Positions 33,401 to 45,736 of a DNA stretch of 64,000 nucleotides are shown here, piece by piece. The stretch is from Phyllostachys edulis (Eukaryota > Streptophyta > Magnoliopsida > Poales > Poaceae), in NCBI GenBank assembly GCA_036346405.1, contig CM070550.1, positions 12,806,115 to 12,870,114 of the forward strand, in the 5' to 3' direction. Every line of letters starts with the position of its first letter. The stretch's first letter is position 1. The notes below the pieces were generated by a model, which ran no database searches, was not told the DNA's origin, and saw nothing but the letters and a program-made list of their open reading frames with translations. A program made the translations under genes and the position numbers.

Positions 33401-35103
33401 TGTGGATAACTTTGAATTTTTGAGTATTCTTGGTGTTATTCGTTCTTATTTGTTCTTCTCGATTCTTTCGGTAGGTTCCGACGATTATTGAATCCGAGAG
33501 TGATCCTCTGCAGCATAATGAGCATCTCTAGCAAGGCAAAGGCAAGCAGTTTGATCATATCCCGTTAATCCCATTACTTTTAAAGTCTAATACTTTGTTT
33601 AACTTGTATGTATGCATGCTTTTGTGTCAAAGTAATTTTATCGATTAGAGGTAGCTATTCCTATTGCATTGTTGCCTCTAAATTGTTATCCCCTGCCACA
33701 AACCATAGTTTAATAATATCGCTGGTGAATTAGAGCCGGGTGATTTATTTATGCTTTCTTATTGTCTTTACGGTGTTATGCTTAGCAATGCTTAGATAAC
33801 GGTAGAAATGGGCGGTTGTCGACATTATGTCGATGACCTTGATCACACTAAAATTATTATTCCATTATGTCCCTCTTGTGCTTTGTTACTTTGTAAACAA
33901 ATAAAACAAAAATGAAAATAAGACTGTTATTGACTTGGGCACAATGGATGTTGGTGTGATTGGAATGGTGCCTAGGTCCCCAAGGACCGAGTTACTTGTG
34001 TCACTAAGCCAAGCGCTTATGCGTGCTAACCAGACGAGGGGGATATGGGACCCCTCTTGGCTAAGTACTTTGGGAGGTGGTAATTGGGGGTCGCAGGTGG
34101 TTAAAAACTATTTTTGTAAGGTAAGAGCACCCGCAGTGGCTTAGGCTGGGCCGGTGTCTCCGATCCTTCGGGTTGTCGCGACTCTTAATTAGCATCGCTC
34201 ATTGGAAATGCCTCGTAGGACTTAGCCGTGCCGGCATACCAAAGGAAGTGTGCTAATCATGTGGCGAAAAGGCGGTCTAGCGTGTGGGTACATTGGTACA
34301 CCCCTGCAGGGTTAAAACTTTTCGAATAGCCTCGTCCTAGGTTATGGATATGCTTGGTAAGGTCGTGCAAGAACTAGACTACAATATTTAATTAAAACTT
34401 GATGGATTGGTATGAATGGATGTTCATACTATTGTTGTGGTGACTATTGGGTTAGTCACTTCCAGGTTGTCTTTACTGTTGTTATTATTATTGTATCGTT
34501 GTTATTTCAACATTTAAAAATGCTTTGTCAAATTGCTTTAAATCTATTACATTATTGCAAATGAAAACTTGCTTTATGCTAAAATAAGTCCAAAGCCTCA
34601 TCCACTTAAATAAAGCTTGCATGTAGCTAACTATAGTTCTGTTATACTACACGTCAGTCTTGCGAGTATATTTTTGTACTCATTTGCTTTGCTTAATAAT
34701 TTTGTTGCAGAGGAAGAGGTTGATCCCCAAGGGATTAACTTTTGTGAGTGATCTTCGCTTTGACGACTAGCTGGCGGCCCGGTCAGTTTGCCTTGTGGGG
34801 TAATGGCAAACCGGTTGGCTTTTGTTTATCGCCATCTTATGGCATATTTGCTTCCGCTGTTATTTAAGTTTTAGTTTGTGTGGCCGGTTGGCCTTGTTGT
34901 AATAAAATATCTGTTATGTATGTCTTTTGTTTAGTTCGTGCTTGGTTCTATGTTTGTATGGAATTGATGCATGATTTTGTAAAAGGGTGTATGTACAACA
35001 CTTCTGGGATGTACATATTTTCCCGAGGCACGAGATATTTTGTTTGTGATGCTAGGGTTAATGATAACTAAGCTTTACAAGCTAAATACCTCGGGGTCTC
35101 ACA
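30450..35103 (+). mobile_element. Solo LTR A (4.65 kb, chromovirus-type)
   Basis: Starts TGTAACAGCCCAAAATCC, ends GGGGTCTCACA and is flanked by the exact 5-bp duplication ATCAT, the usual size for Gypsy elements. It contains no gag or pol. An AT-rich U3 is followed by a CpG- and CCGCC-rich zone (31245-32200) and a late box CCCTGCAGGG...TTCGAATAGC...GGATATGC (34303-34360) shared with other LTRs here. Long frames in the GC-rich zone are non-coding in appearance. It is unusually long for an LTR and was left by recombination between two LTRs of a full element. Confidence 0.8.
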
Positions 35104-35108
35104 ATCAT
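35104..35108. repeat. Target-site duplication ATCAT, right
   Basis: Matches 30445-30449. Confidence 0.8.
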
Positions 35109-35331
35109 CTTGTCGAGTAGTTAGTAACTCAAAAGATAATTAACGAATGAAAGACTAAGAAATGAAGTCAAATTAATAACTTTATCCTAGCCCCCGACTA
35201 TTTGCTTAGTTTGTTTAGACAAACTAAGTAAATAGTGTTAAAAAGGGTTTCTGAAAACAGAGAGGTTTGGTTAACTTGTAGTTTTTGGTCACGATTGTCA
35301 TGCACTGGTCGAAAAATTAGTAACGAATCGG

Positions 35332-35885
35332 CACTAGGAAGTTCCTTCTAGTGGGCAGGACCACGTGCAGAGAGGAAAGTCTTCGACTAGGTGATGTCAC
35401 CATCTCCGACTAGATTAATTAAATCGAGAACAGCAACTTGAGTTAAACAAACATCCACAGGACTTCAAAAAATTCATTCGCCCTTCTTTGGAGGACTCGA
35501 TAAGTCTGTCCTGGTATCAATAGTAGGAAACTGCACGATGCTAGGAAGTTCCTTCTAGTGGGCAGGACCACGTGCAGAGATGAGAGACTTCGACTAGATG
35601 TGTTTCTTCCTCCGACTTAGTTGAGATGAATCGAATACACCAAAGGCAGCTGAATAAATCTAAAAAAGTGCACTCTGCTTAGAATATTTTTCAAAAGAAT
35701 CAAGAAATAATCTAAGGTGAAGGAGTAGGCTTTCAAAAATATTTCACTAAATAGAACCCGAGCTCTTTGTGTTGGCGGCAAAAGTGAGTAACGAGTCAAT
35801 ACTAGGAAGCTCCTTTTAGTGGGCGGGACCACATGCGAGAGAGGAGAGGCTTCGACTAGGTGATGTTACCCGCCTTTCGACCAGT
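35332..35885. repeat. Three spaced 85-bp repeats in the Tat spacer
   Basis: Three direct copies, starting near 35332, 35541 and 35800, of a block with CTAGGAAG(T/C)TCCTT, TAGTGGGC(A/G)GGACCAC and CTTCGACTAG. They are spaced about 210 and 260 bp apart, between integrase and the nested solo LTR. Confidence 0.7.
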
Positions 35886-35899
35886 GTAAAGGAAACTGG

Positions 35900-38800
35900 A
35901 TGTTTGGAATATAGTCAAAAGATTATGAAAGCACTACTCAAAAGTAAGACAATAGAGATAGAGAAACCCGAGTCTTTATTATGCAATGATTGGTTACACA
36001 TAAAACTTGCGTGAATCGGGTCGATGTTCCAAGAATTCGAGAGAACTCAGGTCGTCTTCTATTGCCAATCGTCTCACCACGGACGAGTAACCCGACCACT
36101 GTGTAAGGACCTTCCCACTTGGGAGAAAGTTTGTTCGATTAGACTTGGATTGGCAGAGCCTCAATACCAAGTCACCTCTGCCGAGGTCATGAGGTTGGAC
36201 CTTACGATTGTAGTATCTTCGCGGGGCTTGTTGGTAGACCGCCGAACTAATTAGGGCTGGTTTCTCCTTTCTTCAAGTAGATTAATATCATCTGCTCGAA
36301 GTTGTTCTTGGTTGGAGTCTGTGAAAGTTTCACTGTGTTGACCGTATCTTTAGTTCCGGAGGAAGCATGGCTTCAACTTCAAGACTAGAAAGAATGGTGT
36401 TTCACCAGAGTCTTCGTGGTAGTCGTCTTTAACAGCCCATATCTGAGGGTAGCTCTTGTACCCAAGCCCCGAGCGTTTGATGAGTCGGGTCAAGACTCGA
36501 GTCTTAATTCCTCTCATTATTTGGCCGCTTGCACGCTCGATTGCCCCCATTACTTTGGGGATGGGCTCTGAAGCATAACACAACTTGGTACCCAACTCGT
36601 CATAAAATTCCTGAAATTTTGCGCCGAAAATTGCTTACCATTATCTGTAATTATTCGACTCGGTACTCCAAATCGAGTAATTCGCATCTCATCATAAACC
36701 GCTTTGCCGCTTCGTTGTTATCGATCCACAGTTCGGCTTTAATCCGTTTTGTGAGCGTATCAATAGCCACAAAAGGAACTCGAAACCTCCCGGAGCTTTG
36801 GGGAACGGTCCTAAGATATCGAGACCCAGTGTCGCAAAAAGGCCAAGATAGAGGTATTGTTTGTAATGCCCGAGTGGTTGGTGTATCTGCTCGCTATGAA
36901 ACCGCATCGACACACTTTTAACCAACTCTTTAGCATCGTAAAGGGTCATTGGCGATAAAACCTTGTCGAAAGGCCTTACCGACCAGCGCTCAGAGGAAGC
37001 ATGATTTCCACAGATGCAACCATGTATGTCATGAAGGAGTGTTAATCCTTCTCTGCGGAATGCATCACATGAGCACCCCTTGAGTACCTCGTTTATAGAG
37101 GACTCCTTCAACCAAAGTATACATTTTGGCTTTTCGGGATAAGCGATGCGCCTCGAGATCGCCTTGGTCTGTAACCCTTCAAGATATTCATAGATGGGTG
37201 CCATCCATGTATCCTCGTATTCTAGAGAGGCCGTCTCAATAGGAGGTGTCTCGGTTCGTCGACCGAGAGATGGCTTCGGAGTTGTTCCAAGAAGACTCCT
37301 TTTGGTACTTCAGATCGGAAGAAGCTATTCGAGCAAGCCGGTCTCATGAGGAAATTATCCTTTCGAGGATGAATTGTGCCTCGAAACCTAAAAAATGCTT
37401 TTCTAGCTTACGCACTTCGATAAATACGAGACATTGTCGGGTTAGAGCAATGGTACTCTTTTCCGACTTGATTCACGACTAGTTGAGAGTCTCCTCTCAC
37501 GAGTAGTCGGCGAATCGAGAGCTTCATTTGCTTTCGTATGCCGCCTAGCAAACCTTCAGATTCGCCACGCTTGTTAGTGGCCCGAAAGTTTAATTGTATG
37601 GCATACTTTAAGGTCTCTCCGTAGGAGATACCAGACCACCCAAATTTCGAGCCACTTAAAGTAAGCGACCGTCAAAGTACATCGCCCATCGGTCGTAGGA
37701 ATCGATCTTGGGGATCCCGAGCAGTTCAGATTTGTCTATTCGGTGACAAAGTCTGCCAAGATCTGGGATTTAACGACCGTTCGGGACACGAAATGGATGT
37801 CGAACTCCCCAAGTTCGACTGACCATTTTGCCATGCGTCCCCATTGTTTCCCTATTGTGGAGGATCGCTCTAAGGGAAACTCGAGGCAACCTGACTAGTT
37901 TGTGCGCTGAAAATAATGCCGCAGCTTTTCAAGACATGAGGAGGGTATATAAAGCTTTTGGATCTGAGGGTAACGCTCCTTAGGCCCGTAAAACTTCACT
38001 CACGTAGTAAAGCCGCTGTATGCGTTTTCACGCTTCTCGACCAAGATCTTGCGCTTCTTACTGTGGTGTGGCGGCTAGGTAAATTAAGAGCGTTTCTTCC
38101 GGCTTCGGAGACCGAATAGGAGCACTCAGAAGGTACCTCTTGACATCCTCAAAGGCGGTGTTTGCCTCTTTCGACCACTCAAAACCTTCGTGTTTCCTTA
38201 GAAGTTTAAAGAAAGGTAGTCCTTTTCTCCCAACGTGCGATGAAACGACTTAAAGCCGCCATGCACCCAAAGTGAGTTTCTGAACTTCTTTCCTTGTGGT
38301 TGGAGGGCGCATTTGGAGAATGGCCTTGATCTTTTCGGGATTTTCTTCGATTCCTCGTATAGATACTAGGAATCCAACCAATTTTCCTGAAGAGATTCCG
38401 AACACACACTTCTCGTGATTGAGTTTTAAGCGATATTTTACGAGATTGTCGAATGTTTCTTCTGGTCAAGAATATGATTAAGTCTCTTGATGCTTTTAAC
38501 AACTAGATCATCAACATAGGCTTCTTGATTTCGGCCTAATTGAGATGAAAAAGTTGCTTGCACCAAGCGTTGAAAAGAAGCGCCGGCATTTTTTAGACCA
38601 AATGGCATTTTGACATAGCAAAATATACCAAATGGTGTAATAAATGCGCTCTTTTCTTCATCGTCTAGACACATATTGATCCGGTGGTATCCGAATATGC
38701 ATCTAAAAACTTAACATTTCACAACTGCGAGAGAATCAACCAACCGATCGACTGAGGTAAAGGAAAATCGCTCTTTTGGACAAGCTTTATTAAGATCAAG

Positions 38801-39118
38801 AAAAGTCTCGCTTTTATACGCCATTTGCCGCTTGACTTTCTAACCATTACAGATTAGCCAACCACTCGGGTGGTTGACCTCTCTATAAAGCCCGCTTTAA
38901 GTAGCTTATCCAATTCTTATTTAATAGCATCTCGTCGATCAGGGGCAAATCTCCGTAATTTTTGTTTTACTGGTACTTTGTCGGTAGTAAAAAGCTAGCC
39001 TATGCTCGATCACCTCCTTGGGGACTCCGGGCATGTCGGATGCTTGCCACGCGAAGACATCTGCGTTAGCTCGGAGGAATGCGATGAGGGCATCTTCCTA
39101 TTTGGGGTCCGGGACGTG
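35900..39118 (-). pseudogene. Tat-lineage Gypsy pol (RT, RNase H, integrase), broken
   Basis: Minus strand. Near 39110-39010 the segment FLRANADVFAWQASDMPG marks the protease-RT linker typical of Tat elements. RT is clear at 38674-38438: INMCLDDE, TPFGIFCYVKMPFGLKNAGASF and the catalytic YVDD. The thumb (LNHEKCVFGI) follows near 38430-38380. RNase H should lie at about 38200-37300 but is badly degraded. Integrase appears at 37204-36692 with a decayed zinc-binding part (HDIHGCICGNHAS ... DAKELVK) and the core start GLDILGPFPKAPGGFEF, and continues to about 36350. Frameshifts and stops are frequent. It would copy RNA into DNA and integrate it; it is inactive now. The frame is cut at about 39118 by the chromovirus pol on the other strand. 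Confidence 0.75.
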
Positions 39119-41278
39119 CTCAATTGGGAGTCACCCAAGTCAGTGCCTCAGCTCAGAAGCTTCCTTGGAATGGTCGATTACTACCGCAGGTTTATAGAAG
39201 GGTTCTCCAAGATAGTAATACCTCTCACCCAGTTGCTAAAGAAGGAAAAGAAGTATGCTTAGACGCCAGCATGTGAGCAAAGTTTTCAAGAGCTAAAGAA
39301 GCGATTGACCACAGCTCCAGTATTGGTCTTGCCCGATGTCCAAAAGGACTTTGAGGTTTGCTGTGATGCCCCACGACAAGGTCTCGGATGTATCCTAATG
39401 CAAGAAAGGAATGTAGTAGCTTATGCTTCCCGTCAGTTAAAGCCTCATGAGGTCGATTACCCCACCCATGACCTAGAATTAGATGTTGTAGTGCATGCTT
39501 TGAAGATTTGGCGCTATTACCTCGTTGGTAATCGTTGTGAGGTCTACATTGACCATAAAAGCTTGAAGTATATTTTCACTCAAGCTGATCTTAATATGAG
39601 GCAAAGAAAATGGTTGGAATTGATTAAAGACTACAACTTGGGAGTTCATTACCATCCAGGAAAGACTAATGTGGTAGCCGATACTCTAAGTAGGAAGGTC
39701 TACTGCAGTACTCCGATGATCAAGGAAGGTCAGCCCGCATTGTACGAGGAATTTCAGAAGCTCAAGTTGGAATTAGTAGAAGAAGGTTACCTAGCTGCTT
39801 TGCAAATGCAACCAACCCTCTAAGACCAGATTAGAAAAGCCCAAAGAGAGGATGCAGAAGTCCTGGAGATCAAAAGAAACATGAAGAAGGGTGCATTCTC
39901 AAGATTTTCTGAAGATGACCAAGGAACAGTATGGTTCGATAAGCGCATTTTTGTACCAGACCAGGGAGAGCTCAAGCAGTTGTTACTCAAAGAAGCTCAT
40001 GAGACCTTGTACTCTATCCACCCCGGGAGCACTAAGATGTACCAAGACCTCAAGGAAATGTACTGGTGTCCTAGAATGAAGCGCGAAATCACTAAGTATG
40101 TAGCCCAGTGTGATGTTTGTCTTTGAGTTAAAGCCGAGCATCAAAGACCCGCTGGACTCCTACAACCCATGAACATACCCAAATGAAAATGGGAAGAGAT
40201 TGACATGGACTTTATCACTGGTCCGCCAAGAACCCAAGCTGGATATGACTCTATCTGGGTAATCATAGATCATTTGATAAAAGTCGCCCACTTCATCCCG
40301 GTTAAGACCACCTACTCCGGAGGTAGACTTGCAGAGCTGTACATGGCTAAGATAGTATGCCAGCATCGAGTACCCAAGAAGATCATGTCGGATTGAGGAT
40401 CTCAGTTCACCTCCAGGTTTTGGCAAAAGCCGCACAGTGCTTTGGGTACAAATTTGAATTTCAGCACAGTTTACCATCGTCAGACTGATGGGCAAACAGA
40501 AAGAGTAAACTAGATCCTAGAGGATATGCTGAGGGCCTGCGCTCTTGAGAACCAGGCCAACTGGGATAGAATGTTGCCATATGCGGAATTTTCTTACAAC
40601 AATAGCTATCAAGCAAGTTTACATATGTTCCCGTTTGAAGCCCTTTACGGAAGAAAGTGTAGGACACCATTGTATTAGACCGAAACAGGAGGAGGACAAG
40701 TGCTTGGACCTGACATCTTAAAGGAAGCCGAAGATCAAGTTAAGTCCATCAGAGAAAAGCTCAGAACAGCCCAGTCCAGGCAGAAAAGCTATGCGGACCA
40801 CCATCGTCGAGAATTAGCTTTTGCTCCAGGAGATAATGTGTATCTAAAGGTTTCACCTCTCAAAGGAATGCGACGTTTCAGAGTAAGTGGAAAGCTTGCA
40901 CCTCGTTACATCGGACCTTTCCCAATTTTAGACAGAAGGAGAGAAGTTGCTTACCAGTTAGACCTCCCGCCCCAGTTGTCAGATGTGTATGATGTCTTCC
41001 ACGTGTCGCAATTGAGGAAATGCCTACGTGTGCCAGAGGAGCAAATGCCCGTAAAAGCCGTGGACCTGTGGCAAGACCTCACGTACAAGGAGCAACCCAT
41101 CAAGATTTTGGAAGTGTTCGAGCGAGTAACAAGAAGCAAGATCATCCGTTTCTGCAAGGTCCAGTGGAGCAATCACACTGAAGAGGAAGCTACCTGGGAG
41201 CGTGAAGAGGACCTGAAGGCCGAGTTTCCGTGCCTATTCTCTAGTCAGCCCGAATCTCGGGGTCGAGATTCCCTGTAA
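39119..41278 (+). pseudogene. Chromovirus (Tekay-type) pol, 3' part, seven in-frame stops
   Basis: Opens abruptly within the RT connection (VPQLRSFLGMVDYYRRFIEGFSK). Then come RNase H (TTAPVLVLPD, LGCILMQE, YASRQLKPHE), the integrase zinc finger (HETLYSIHPGSTKMYQ ... CDVC, about 39990-40125), the integrase core (DMDFITGPP, DQ-region, HRQTDGQTERV) and a C-terminal chromodomain-like part (KILEVFERVTRSK ... WEREEDL, about 41100-41220). Stops at 39260, 39821, 40124, about 40183, 40394, about 40511 and about 40676 all lie in one unbroken frame; there is no frameshift. The chromodomain places it among chromoviruses, which target heterochromatin. Gag for the same element is at 24430-25086. Confidence 0.85.
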
Positions 41279-41288
41279 GGGGGGTAGG
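41277..41288 (+). other. Polypurine tract of the chromovirus
   Basis: AAGGGGGGTAGG directly after the pol stop and two bases before the TG start of the 3' LTR. Confidence 0.75.
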
Positions 41289-41499
41289 TTTGTAACGTTT
41301 TAATTTTTCTGAGTTTCTAGTTTTCGAAAATAAAAATAACCATTTGGTTTTGTTGAATTGCTCAAGCTTAACTTAGAGATTTTGGAAATTTGTAGCGATT
41401 TAATATGAACTAATCCAACTTCAACTAATCCAAAGTTTAGTTTCTCTGGAGTTGCTGGAGTTCTTTGGTGTCGCACCCCTTTTCTCTATCCGCTCCTAC

Positions 41500-41745
41500 C
41501 TCCCTCTCGTTTGGACCTCCCTCTCAGTCCAGACCTCCCTCTCAGTCCAGACCTCTCTCTCGTTTGGACCTCCCTCTCAGTCCAGACCCCCCTCTCATTT
41601 GGACCTCCTCCTCTCCCCAGTCAAGACCTCCGGGTGGTCCTGACGACCACCCCTTGGGTCACGACCACCCCTTGGGTCCCGACCACCCCTTGGGCAAAGA
41701 CCACCCTCTTAGTCTTTTTGCAAAAACCACCTCTTGGGCCTTGAC
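41500..41745. repeat. Short tandem repeats in U3
   Basis: Units around TCTCAGTCCAGACCTCCC (18-30 bp period) followed by GACCACCCCTTGGGTC units. Confidence 0.65.
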
Positions 41746-41748
41746 CAC

Positions 41749-41756
41749 CCCTCTGG
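41749..41756. repeat. Target-site duplication CCCTCTGG, left
   Basis: Exact match to 42067-42074. Confidence 0.85.
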
Positions 41757-42066
41757 TACACCTGTTCACGGGCGGCTCGGCCCGCCAGCCTAGCCTGAGC
41801 CCGATCATGTCTGGGCCGGGCTTGGACTGCAAGTCCAGCCCGAAGGAAGCCTGGCCCGGCCCGAAATTCCAAAAAAACAAGTAAAAAATGGCAATATATT
41901 ATTTTAATCCTGAAAACGAATTAAATAATACTTTTTTATTCCAAAAAATATTAAAATAATAGATTTTAATACGAAATTCAACTTTTCGAGCCGGGTCGGG
42001 CTCGGGCCTGCTGATTTTTTGCTGGGCTTTTCAAGCCCGGCCCGACCCAGCATTTGAACAGCTCTA
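41757..42066. mobile_element. hAT MITE (310 bp) in the LTR
   Basis: Ends TACACCTGTTCA and, on the complement, TAGAGCTGTTCA, with an exact 8-bp target duplication CCCTCTGG. Subterminal GGGCCGGGC/GCCCGGCCC motifs in opposite orientation flank an AT-rich core, the layout of many grass hAT MITEs and similar to the ends of the large hAT at 13670-20475. No coding sequence. Confidence 0.85.
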
Positions 42067-42074
42067 CCCTCTGG
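42067..42074. repeat. Target-site duplication CCCTCTGG, right
   Basis: Exact match to 41749-41756. Confidence 0.85.
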
Positions 42075-42346
42075 TCATGACCTCCCTTTCGGTTGGACCA
42101 TCCTCCAGGGTTTTCACCAGCCCCATCTATTAGCCCTGCTCATCTTCTCCTTCCTCCCATTGGGTCACTGCTGACGCAAAGATCCTTGAGCATTCAATGT
42201 TGTTGTGTCGCATTAAATGTTGTCTTTTCTGCAGTACCTGTTCCCTCTCTTGTCTCCTCCCCGACCTACCCCTATCTCCTCCTTCACTTACCCTTGAACG
42301 CGTGTGTTTCTGAGTCTCTCAGTGGCTCTCCTCGTTTCCTCCAGGC

Positions 42347-42353
42347 TATAAAA
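42347..42353 (+). promoter_or_regulatory. TATA box of the 3' LTR
   Basis: TATAAAA in CAGGCTATAAAAGCCCGAG. Confidence 0.65.
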
Positions 42354-42498
42354 GCCCGAGCAACCCTCTATCATCACCTTTTCCTCACCCAGCACCTTTG
42401 CTCTCTTGCTCTCACCCTATGCCTCTGTGCTTAGAGCTTCGCCAAGGAGCCCGCGGGACCTGTGTCATCGCCGAAAGAATCTATTGGAGCTGCGCCGT

Positions 42499-45400
42499 TG
42501 TAACAGCCCAAAATTTCAAATTTGGTTAAAGTTTAAAACTTATTTGAATTTGTGAATTTTATGAAATTTTAAAAGCTTTTATTTAAATTGTTTAAAGCCA
42601 AAACAAATATAAATTCAAAATCTATTATCAACTTTAAGTTGGAATTATTTTATTTAAGTCCAGAAGAATTCTAGAGACTTCTGTGAATTTTTCTAGAATT
42701 TTTAGAATTTATTTGCTATTTTCCAGAACCTATTTGAATTAATCTGATTATTTAAAATAAGAAATCAATTTAAAATCCCCTAAAGCACTTGGGCGAATCA
42801 AGAATCAGGCTGCCTAGCCCTCTCTCTTTCCGCCCCAAAGCAGTGGCGCCACCCAAGACCTCGCCATCTGCGACTGTGGGATCAAATCCGACGGCCAAGA
42901 ATCCCGCTCCTTTTCCACTTGCGCGCTTTTGCGCCATGTGGGCCATGCCCTTCGTCCCTGCCGCTTTCTTCTCACGACAACCATCGCGCTAACCACCATT
43001 GCCACATGTTGGCAAGCTCGCCAACGGGCCGCTCCAACCGCCCACGTCCCCCACGTCGTAGCGAACTCGCGCCCTTCTCCGCGACGACCCCATGCCCTCT
43101 CCCCTCTTCAAGACGCGGGCGCCTAAGCTCAGAATCGCCGCCGCCACGCCCCCACGCCGCCACGCGCCACGGACACCCCTGCCCCTATAAAGGCGGCCTG
43201 GGTGCGCCTTCCTCCCGTACCTCGGCCGCCACCCACATCCCTCCTCCTCCTCAGAGCCCGAATTTTGGAGTTCTTCGCCCGGAAGCTTTTCTTTCTTCTT
43301 GATTCGCACCACCGCTGACGCCGCGTCCCGCCGCCACCACCACTCACATCACCGCGACATCATGGCTTGGTAGCGCCTCGCCTTCGAGGAGGACCGGAAC
43401 CTCTACTTCGTCGTCGCCGTACCTCGCATTCGCCTTCCTCGCCGCGCCCGCCCGCCTCGCCTCGGCGTGTGGGTGAGCGCTCGGGATCGCCGTCTCCTCC
43501 TCTTTCTTATCGCTACGCCATTGCGCCGCCAGAAGTATGGCCATGACCATTGGTTCCATGCCGTCTTGCCCACCACGTTGGCACCACCTCACGCCACGTC
43601 GGCGCCACCTCACCGTCGGATCCTACGTGGATCCGACGTGGCACCAAGCCGCACCACCTCACACCCCCTCCTGCGCCCAAGCCGCGTGGGCTTAGTCCAC
43701 ATGCGCCGAGTGTATGACACGCGGGGCCCTCCTGTCATAATTTAGTTTTATTTATTTAAATTCGGGAAATCTAAGGGCTGATGTCAGCATTGCGCAATAA
43801 TTAGATTTTCCTTTAGAAAAACAATTCGGTAAATCCTTTTAATTTACAGATTTAGTTTTAAACTGGTAAAATTCATATCTTTTGATTCCTAACTCCAAAT
43901 TGAGTGATTCCAAATTCTAAAATCTTATAAAATTAATATATAGCTAAATAAAATATAATTATTTGATTTGGAATAAGTTTAAACTATCTGTTTGAATTTG
44001 AATGATTTAAACTACAAATTTAGGATTTAAATTTGTAAAATTCATATCTTTTGAACCCTAATTCCAAATTGAGTGATTCAAATTTCTAAAATCTTAGAAA
44101 ATTATTATCTAGCCAAATAAAATAAAATTATTTCATTAAAACTTAGTTTAATTTGTCCTTTTGAATTTATTTGAATTTCAATTGATTTGTCGTATTTTCA
44201 CGTTTAGACTACGACGATTCCGGGGAATTTGATTCTTCCGAAGATTTAGAATTTCAAGACGTCAGCGAAGGCAAGTTACACTTTGACCATATTGCCCCTA
44301 TTATATTAAAGTTTTTTAAATTCAGTTTTCAAATTATTAAATGCATGCATACTTCTATTCAAGTATTTCAAATTCCTATTTAAATAATTAGTTAATCCAG
44401 CTATCATTGTATGGCCAATCTTGAATGTTGATACGTCATTCCTTTGTCACCAATAGATAAACTAGTATGGTAAAAACTCACATGCTTAGCAAATGCTTAG
44501 ACCATGATGTCCAATTTTGGGGAATTTAGCCATACCATTTTGAATTGATTTAAAATTTGAATCTATGGTATTGTCTTACCATAGAGGCTTATTAAAGGTG
44601 GTTTTACTAAATAAAATTAAAATGTTTGGACTTGGGCGAAACGGGTGAATGGTGGGTGCAGGTTTATGCACGAGTTTAATCTGGTTAGGATTAAAGCCCA
44701 GGGTTCGTTTTGGAAAGACGCCCAAGTCGATTAAGGACCGGTCTTTGAGCCGCATCTTGCTATGCCCTACCGTACCACCACCCGTCTTGTCTGGGCAAGA
44801 CCTGGCTTAATAATTTGGGATACCTCGTAGATATTCGTGCCATTTTGTATGAGTGGGTGTTGGTTAGAGCAAGAGTCCCACCGACGCAAGAGGGGCTTTG
44901 GAGGATGGATAGTCCAATGGAAGCTTAAACCTTAGCGGGCATGAGTTCTTTGAGGTAGATCATTGTAACGACCTTGTGATAATTGCTTTGTCACACGCCT
45001 TAGGAAGCGTGGATTGGCCACACAAGGAGCAAATTATCTCGTGTGGGTAAAATTGCACAAACTCTGCAGAGTAGAAACTATTGAATAGCGTCGTCATGAT
45101 CATGGACATGCTAGCAAAGCCACTTGGAGTTAGACTTGTTTTTGGTTTTAAAATGGTTTCAACAGATGTTTTCAGGATGGTTAGTCCTGTGGGAAAATTA
45201 GGCGGTTAGCCATTGTGATAGGAGGATATCCATCACCTTTCTTGGAGGTTATCCACATTATTCAATTGTCATTTAAATTATGATTTTAATTACTGTATGA
45301 AAATGGCCTTGCAATCTAATATGATTATTTAAACTAAAAGCTAACGCTTTCATAAAATAACCCCGCCAATGTCCTTTGTTTACTTTATGCATGTATTACA

Positions 45401-45736
45401 ATTCCATATTGGGTGTAACTTGCGAGCACGGTAGTAGTGCTCATGCTTGTCAATATCTTTATTCAGTGAACACTACTATCGACGCGGTGAGGACACTGAC
45501 GCTTAGGTTACGCCTCGCATTTATTACTGTGGCGGATCGTTCGCCTACTACTACTGTTTTTATTTCCTCTGTGTTGTTTAATCTTTTATTTGGCTTCATG
45601 CCCAATTGTATCGAACTCTGATTTACTATTAATGCAATGCGAGATATGGTTATGTTATCATTTTTGTAACTGTGTACACCAAATCCTGGACTGGTGTATG
45701 AACACAGAGGGTTCGGATCTTCGTTCCGGTCCGACA
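42499..45736 (+). mobile_element. LTR B (solo-like), same family as LTR C
   Basis: Starts TGTAACAGCCCAAAATTTC and ends GGTTCGG...CCGACA, both as in LTR C (54524-57817), and is similar along its length. It has the AT-rich U3, a GC-rich zone (42830-43730), and the late box ACTCTGCAGAG...TTGAATAGCG...GGACATGC (45061-45112). It splits the chromovirus 3' LTR. The flanks GCCGT and AACAG do not match, so there is no target duplication. Confidence 0.75.

Larger units (their letters stand above)
25828..39118 (-). mobile_element. Tat-lineage Gypsy retrotransposon internal region, 5'-truncated
   Basis: Minus-strand element whose 3' LTR is 25087-25827. From right to left it holds the end of protease/RT, RNase H and integrase (39118 to about 35900), a repeat-bearing spacer, and a long region with an antisense gene (26256-30385, plus strand). 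An antisense gene between pol and the 3' LTR is a hallmark of Tat elements such as Grande. The 5' LTR, gag and the first part of pol are missing: the element stops abruptly at about 39118. A 4.65-kb solo LTR is nested at 30450-35103. Confidence 0.75.
41291..42498 (+). mobile_element. Chromovirus 3' LTR, first part (U3-R)
   Basis: Starts TGTAACGTTTTAATTTT after the polypurine tract. It contains CAGTCCAGACCTCC and GACCACCCCTTGGG short tandem repeats (41500-41740), a nested hAT MITE (41757-42066) and a TATA box at 42347-42353. It is broken at 42498 by LTR B and resumes at 45737. Confidence 0.75.
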
